In this document: positions 58,491 through 64,000 of the stretch, one piece after another | How the letters are laid out: every line of letters begins with the position of its first letter | Position numbering within the stretch: the stretch's first letter is position 1 | From: Moringa oleifera | Taxonomy: Eukaryota; Streptophyta; Magnoliopsida; Brassicales; Moringaceae | NCBI GenBank assembly: GCA_021397835.1 | Contig: JAJFZO010000658.1 | Location: 2,487,501-2,551,500, forward strand | Direction: 5' to 3' | DNA: 64,000 nucleotides | The notes under the pieces: generated by a model | Databases searched by the model: none | Told to the model about the DNA's origin: nothing | Seen by the model: the letters and a program-made list of their open reading frames with translations, nothing else | Made by a program: the position numbers and the translations under genes

Positions 58491-61335
58491 CATGTTGTGG
58501 GTCAATGAAGAAGTTCTGCAACTATAGACCATTCCTTCCTTCAGATTCTATGAAGTATTCATTTCTTACAGACTGTAATTCTAGGGTTTTCTGTTTGTTC
58601 TAGGATTAATGGTTATGACATCCTTTAATGATAGAGCGAACTGGCAACATAATGGAAGGAAATGAAATTATTCAAGCGAAAAACAAGCTTGAGTCACTGC
58701 CTCAACCTGCTTTAACTGTGGCTATAGCTGTCAATGGGAAAACGGGAAGCAAGTATATTGTTTGGTGGCCATTGGAGAAATTTGTTTATGAGAAGAATGC
58801 TGTGTTCAAGTTGTTACATTGTTGTGCAAGGGTTATTGCTGTGCCTACTGCAAATGAGCTCTTAGCCATCGGAACTCAGTTTTCTGTGACAATTTAGAAA
58901 GAGAAAGAACATGAAAATGACCGACAATGAGGTTTGATGGGGTTCTGAAAATCTGGAAATCTTGTTTGAATTCTATCCCTCTTTCACAAGTATGAGATGA
59001 TGTAGTAGCTGCTTATAAGAATGAACTAGAGTGGTGAGCAAGTGCAATGCTTTTTCCTTGCAAGAAAATATGTCTGCAGAGAAAGGTACTCCTTTGTGAA
59101 TCTTAGTTTTCCATGAATCCTGGAGAACCCAGAAATTAAGTTTGCTTCATTCTGAATGACTGAATTAGATGACGTAGCAAATGCAATAGCCGAGGAGGTT
59201 TCCAAGCATAGAATCAGCAAACTAGCCATTGGAGCGCCATTTTGTAGCATATTTATGAGGCAGTAAGCTTACTTAGAAACTTGACCGTTTGATAGTTCTT
59301 CGTTTAACTTGCTCGAGTGCTATCTGCTTCGATTTGACGAAGATAATTTTGTTAGGAAACTGAAGAAGTATAGTTTATCCTTGAGAATCTCAGCCTTTAT
59401 ACGAAGTTTTTGCACGGTCTATGCTGTTTCAAAAGGAAAATTGTCATTTTTGCGTCCATCTGATTCTGAGGCTAATTGAAGCAGTAAAGATGATGGCAGC
59501 AAGATGGGCTATTTAACCATCAGTTCATGAAGTCATTCTTTGAGCTCACAAACAGGTACTATTGATTCCAATGTGCTGAAAAAGATCAAGAAAGTAGAGG
59601 GTAGTAATCAAATACTGTGCTCTGAGTTTTTGGAGCTGATTAGTTTATCAGGAAAATGGGTTTACATCTGTTCTACAACTCATTCGTTGTTCTGTTTTGT
59701 TGATTCTGCAGACTCAGGTTGCCTTGCTTCCTCCTCTTACTTCTGCTCTCCTTCCCTACCAGTACAAAGATTTCAAAGGACTTTCCACTGTAAACCATTT
59801 GCTTCTTCATAAAAGTGCAAGGTCTGTTCACATCAACAGCTCTAGATTCCTGTCTCTGGATTTGTAGGAAATTCCTACGAGTCTTTGTTTCCAGTCCACA
59901 ACTTGGACCTGTATTCAGCTGAAGCACTAGTGGGAGAACCGCTCAAGCAGATAACAGCTTATGGATATCAGATCAAAGCTTTCACCAACTATCCGCATAC
60001 TGATTGTTCTTCTTCTGAAAACCAGGTAGCTTTTCTATTTCATCTTGACTTGGATTGTAGTGCTTGTCTGCTAGCATTCATGAAGAGCATGATTTACATC
60101 ACTTGCAGCTGCTTGTCTGAAAAGCTAAGCGTCTGCTCAAGTGTGTTTTAGACCCCTGAGGATCAATTAAGTAATATTTTGATTTCGAACTACACTTGCA
60201 GGTGGATGTTGACTTAGAGCTAGAAAAAGAATTGGGCTTTGACATTTTGGAGGAATGTATGCAATGGCTCAAATTAAGGTAATTGATGCTTCTCGAAAGG
60301 TTAGGGTCAGCATGCTTGATCATATCAGTTTTTAACCATTTCGCAGATGAGTTCTTTAGTGAAAAATGATGATGTACCTCTTGAGGATCTTGTACTGAAA
60401 TTGTCTGCTTTTTCTTAGCTGAGCAATCTTAGTCAACACTGGTCGGAGGAAGAGATGAAGCTGAAAGAGCTAAAGGTAAAGGAGGAAGCCAAAGAGCTTG
60501 CAATGAAGGAGAAAGAGAAATATGAAGCAACAAAAAAGGAAGTTGAATATGTGAAGGAATGTGTCGAAAGAGAAGCTTCACAAAGGCGAGAAACAAAGAT
60601 GAAAGCTGCAGAGGATGCCAAAGAGAAAGAAGCTTGAGAATGCTGTTATCGGTCCTCTGCATATGTATCAGAAATTTAATGTGGGAAGAGATTGTGGCTG
60701 TTGCTTCATCTTTTCCAGAAACTCTTTAAGATTGGAACTAGAGCAAATGGACCTGTAAAGTGCAGTCTGCATCACACAACTGCAGCAGCGAAAGTTCTCT
60801 GCTCAAAAGAGAACAAAATGACTAAGCAATTCCAGCAGGAGGTATGGTAGTTTTCCAGATAAGTGTGTCCACACAAGCTCTTTCCATGGATGATCTGGTT
60901 CACTGACCTACCGTGTCAAGTTTCTTACTTTTGTTTTCTTTTGGCATTCAGCTTGAAATCTTAAGCAAAATTTGTCGTAGCTATTTGGTTCTTCTTCTCG
61001 GTGCATGTTCTGAAAATGGTTGCTTTGGTTATGGGTACATGAAGAACGGTAGCTTGGAGGAGAGGCTGCTTTGTGTGAACAACACCTTATCTATCTCATG
61101 GTTTGAGAGTTGTCCTTCACAACTTAAAGCCTACAGCAATTATCCACCATGGTTTGAAGCTAGCAATCATCTTGTTTGGTCACAACTTCGGTAGTAAGAT
61201 TGGCAATGTTGGCCTTTCAATAGGAATTCATTCAGAAACATTTGTTGTACTCACTATCTGCAAGGACACAACACTTGTCAGAATGCTCTACTACATAGAT
61301 CCTCAACAGGCACGGGTAATTTCTTTGAAATCTTT
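58490..61335 (+). pseudogene. USP-kinase-U-box gene copy C, broken, lacks U-box
   Basis: Covers exons 1 to most of 8 with introns. Exon 1 equivalent at 58628-58853 is open (MIERTGNIMEG, LTVAIAVNGKTGSKYIVWW) but its donor GT is AT. Exon 3 has lost its acceptor and first codons near 59157, the same lesion as copy A. Equivalents of exon 4 lie at about 59357-59554, exon 5 at 59711-60026, exon 6 at 60202-60300, exon 7 at 60420-60842 with a frameshift giving a stop after AKEKEA, and exon 8 from 60952. The catalytic HRDLKPAN reads HHGLKLAI, so the essential Asp is gone, and the subdomain VII region is damaged. Homology stops at about 61335, before the end of the kinase and the whole U-box. Confidence 0.9.
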
Positions 61336-61364
61336 GCCTCTCCCATCCTTTCCGAATTGCCGCC

Positions 61365-62195
61365 TTAGGATATTTGCATCTCTCTTTCCAACATTTGTTC
61401 TTCATTCAATTGCTTCAAATACGAGAGAAGTATTTGTAGCAAATACTTAAAATACTGGACCTTGTTATCTTCACTGATAAGAGGTATTTGAATTTTAAGA
61501 TCTTTAATCTTAATATCTAGACGCAAGCATATTCTACAATTATAATTATTATGATAGATCTGGTATGCATTAGCAATTTCATCTTTTGTCATCTGCACTC
61601 ATTAACAAGTTAAGCAAGTAAGCAAAAAGGTTTTTTCTTATAGATTCGATAACGGACAATCTAATTTTTGTCATTTCTTTAACACTGATGATACATCAAA
61701 GATTATTTCACAATCTCATAGATGACATCAAAATATTGTCTCTTTAATTGCTTTCTTTTGTTTTATTTTGGGTTTTTGTATGATTACTATACATAGTAAA
61801 ATAAAAGAAAGCAATTTACAAAACAATATTTTGGCATTATCTGTGAGATTGCGAAACATTTTTTGATGTGACATTAGTGTTAAAAAAATGACAAAAGCTG
61901 GATTGTTCGTTATCGAAGTTGTAACAGGAAGCGGTTTTGCGTCCCCTGCCTAGCTAGTTGGTAACCGCGTATCACAAAAGATGAAATTACTGATGCATAT
62001 CCGATCTATCGTAATAATTATAATTGTAGAATATGCTTGCGTTTAGATGTTAAGATCAAAGATCTTATAATTCAAAAACTTCTTGTCAATGAGGATGAAA
62101 AGGTCAATATTCTAAGTATTTGCTACAATGTTTCTCTCATATTTGAAGTAATTGAATGAAAAACAAATGTTAGAGAGGGAGAGACAGGTATATTA
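61365..62195. repeat. Large inverted repeat, arms about 400 bp, short loop
   Basis: Left arm about 61367-61772, right arm about 61798-62192, loop about 25 bp. The reverse complement of the left arm matches the right arm in order: AAAGAAAGCAATT, CAATATTTTG, TGAGATTG, GTTATCGAA, AAAAGATGAAATT, CTATC then TAATAATTATAATTGTAGAATATGCTTGCG, AGTATTTGCTACAA. Divergence is moderate with small indels. Transcribed, it would form a long hairpin. Parts of both arms are also in X1. Confidence 0.85.
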
Positions 62196-62575
62196 GGGCT
62201 GCAATTTGAAGAATTAAGGGTACGAATTGCAAATTGTGGTAAAGATGAACGCATGTACAAAAGAAAGTTTTAAATAAGCATGCATTGAAGAGGTGGAAAG
62301 CGGGATTAACTTTTTATAACACATACGTATAAACACAAAAGTTAGACATCACTTTTTGCTTGATCATTTACAAAAGGGAGATGTTTTAAAATTTGTAATA
62401 GCAGATGATCAACCAGTCGATATTGAGTTGAGCATGAAAACATATAAGTTGATCACAACATGAGTTTGTAATCTTTATGAGATATTGTGTTATATGTATC
62501 TTTGTATGATTACATGTTATTTTGTAATGAGGTAATTGTTGAATTGTATTGAACACATGTTTTTGTTAGGCTAGG
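61798..62575 (+). mobile_element. Repeat block X3: degenerate copia 3' relic
   Basis: Third copy of block X, directly following kinase copy C. It includes the right arm of the inverted repeat, then GTACGAATTGCAAATTGTGG and TAAAGATGAACGC, the RNase H end (GTTAGACATCACTTTTTGCTT at about 62340, GCAGATGATCAACCAGTCGAT at about 62401) and the tail TTGTATTGAACACATGTTTTTG (62545). Unlike X1 and X2 it is not followed by a ceramide kinase fragment. Confidence 0.72.
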
Positions 62576-63285
62576 ATAGTTATAGGACTAAATCAAAGTC
62601 GAAATGACTTGAAAGAGAATTTTTCTCACAAATTCAATCCAACGAAATCTTGGATTAAATTCAGTTGAGTTGAATGATTGAGAAAGCTAGGATAGCATTT
62701 TGAACTATTTTGTCAAGTCAGATGATATTCAATCGAGCATAATAGTCTTTTAAAGTGAGTATAAATACCCTCAGTTTTTTTTTCTCCCTTAAATTGCAAA
62801 TCCTAACTTTAACTAAGTTTTCTCTCTCTAAAATTAAGAGTCGAAACCTTAATTAAACCCTAAATCAAGGCTTAAATTCTTGCACAAACACCATTTTACA
62901 CCTAAATCGTTCATGATTTTTCAAAAATTTCACCAGTGTGCCAGTTAAAACCACTACAAAACCTAAAGGATGGGGCCCTCAAACTCCCAATAAGGAACAA
63001 TCACCTTAACTAGTTTCAGTCATTAGAACGTGGAGGCAATACTTTAATGATCTCAGAGAGAAAAAATATTGTCTTTGGAAGAGCGGTGGACTTTGATAGC
63101 CTTATGGACTTAGAGCTTAGATCATCATTTGAAGCGCTAGGATGGAATTCATTTTGTGAAACAGACTCACTATATATCCTAAGCTAGTTCAACTTTTCTT
63201 TGCCAATTTAAAACGTTCTTATAACCACACTAGGATTCACAGCTCAGTTGAAGGAAAGGAGAAAATTCCCACTATAGTGAGCTAG
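62576..63285. other. No gene recognised
   Basis: About 700 bp of ordinary composition with only short frames. Nothing matches the rest of the window. Confidence 0.45.
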
Positions 63286-63310
63286 GTAAGGGTGTTAATG
63301 CGGTTTGGTC

Positions 63311-63369
<59 letters not shown>

Positions 63370-63895
63370 GTAGCAAACCAAACCATTGATGTGGTGTGGC
63401 GGTTATTTCTAGCCATGCAGTTTGATCTAAATAATATAAATTAGATCGAACCGCACTACAAAATGCGATGCGGTTTGGTGCAGTTTGGTTTATCAATGTA
63501 TTTTTAAAAGTAGACATCAATTATCAAGTAACATTAATCATAATCAATTTCAAAGTTAAAAGTCTATCAAAGCTTCCACAAATAAATTAAATACTAACTT
63601 GGAATTTTAAAATCAAAACTTGTACAAACCAATCAAAATACTAACTTAAGAGTTTAAAGTTTGTCAAAGCTTTTAGAAAGAGACTTTGAATAAAAAAAAT
63701 TATGAGTTTTTATTAAATACGGTGTGGTTTGATTTTAAACGAAATTGCTTATGTTTTTTATTGATGCAGTTTGTATTTTTTCAAACCGTTTCAAATTGTT
63801 AATTTGAAAAGTCGTGTGGTTTGGTTTGGTGCGGTTTGATTTGATCTGTTTTCACGGTTTATCGGTTTTTTTAATGCCCCGCAACATACTTAGGA
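63286..63895. mobile_element. Possible hAT-like MITE with GGTTTGGT subterminal repeats
   Basis: The left end GGGTGTTAATGCGGTTTGG and the reverse complement of the right end (GGGGCATTAAAAAAACCG) share a short imperfect terminal inverted repeat around GGG-ATTAA. Subterminal GCGGTTTGGT and its complement ACCAAACC recur many times near both ends, as in several plant hAT-derived MITEs. No clear target duplication was found and the interior has no transposase. Confidence 0.4.
63315..63353. repeat. (TA)n microsatellite followed by poly(T)
   Basis: About 19 TA units, then a run of T to about 63370, inside the possible MITE. Confidence 0.9.
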
Positions 63896-64000
63896 TCCCC
63901 AATGATGGTTCCAACGTTTTTGACCTTAAAACATGCCCATAGCTCTGGATAAACGAACTTTAGAGAACATTTGTCATTGTACAAATAGGGAAGTAAAAGG

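Noticed and set aside
58628..58897. Copy C exon 1 as a stand-alone USP-like gene
   Set aside because: The frame stays open only because the donor is lost; it runs into intron and stops, and the rest of the copy is broken.
61365..61598. 77-codon minus-strand frame near the copia relic
   Set aside because: It is one arm of the inverted repeat; the other arm has stops in the matching frame, so it is not a conserved gene.
1..64000. CRISPR arrays, operons, rRNA or tRNA genes
   Set aside because: The DNA is plant nuclear; no spaced identical repeats of CRISPR type, no rRNA sequence, and no cloverleaf with a tRNA B-box was recognised.

Overview
The window is eukaryotic nuclear DNA from a dicot plant, most likely a rosid. 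Genes carry many short introns with GT-AG borders and T-rich tracts, intergenic DNA is very AT-rich, and the families are plant-specific (beta-expansin, STP sugar carriers, USP-kinase-U-box proteins). I cannot name the species. Exon borders below were deduced by hand from splice motifs, reading frame and remembered family sequence; no transcript or search was used.

Left part (1-31,300), intact single-copy genes in order: a plastid-type quinone oxidoreductase (minus, cut by the window start), a beta-expansin (minus), an STP hexose/H+ symporter (plus), a RhoGAP-domain protein (plus), an N-terminal nucleophile asparaginase (plus), a ceramide kinase (plus) and Derlin-1 (plus). With the USP-kinase-U-box gene at 36,496-39,783, five of these keep, as I recall it, the order of Arabidopsis At5g61510 to At5g61550 (oxidoreductase, STP3, RhoGAP, asparaginase, U-box kinase). 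The expansin and the ceramide kinase/Derlin pair are interleaved.

Right part (31,650-62,600), a decayed local duplication zone. It holds four copies of the U-box kinase locus: A (truncated pseudogene), B (intact), D (a short relic of one exon) and C (pseudogene with broken kinase, no U-box). It also holds three copies of a block X, a degenerate Ty1-copia 3' relic containing an inverted repeat, each lying downstream of a kinase copy (B-X1, D-X2, C-X3). Two X copies run directly into the same ceramide kinase exon/intron fragment. A RhoGAP pseudogene with introns, an asparaginase exon fragment and a second, better preserved copia remnant complete the zone. Inside it lies one intact unrelated gene on the minus strand (45,700-50,875), a predicted plastid protein of unknown function.

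Further mobile and repeated DNA: a 951-bp Mutator-like MITE with about 150-bp terminal inverted repeats and a perfect 9-bp target duplication (51,353-52,303), two minisatellites with 20-bp and 19-bp periods (52.9-53.5 kb), a roughly 400-bp-arm inverted repeat (61.37-62.19 kb), a CAGGT-rich degenerate repeat (7.08-7.31 kb), and a possible hAT-like MITE at the right end.

The genes do not form one pathway. Their roles are redox metabolism in plastids, wall loosening, sugar import, small-GTPase signalling, asparagine/glycopeptide breakdown, sphingolipid phosphorylation and cell-death control, ER-associated degradation, and ubiquitination-linked kinase signalling.
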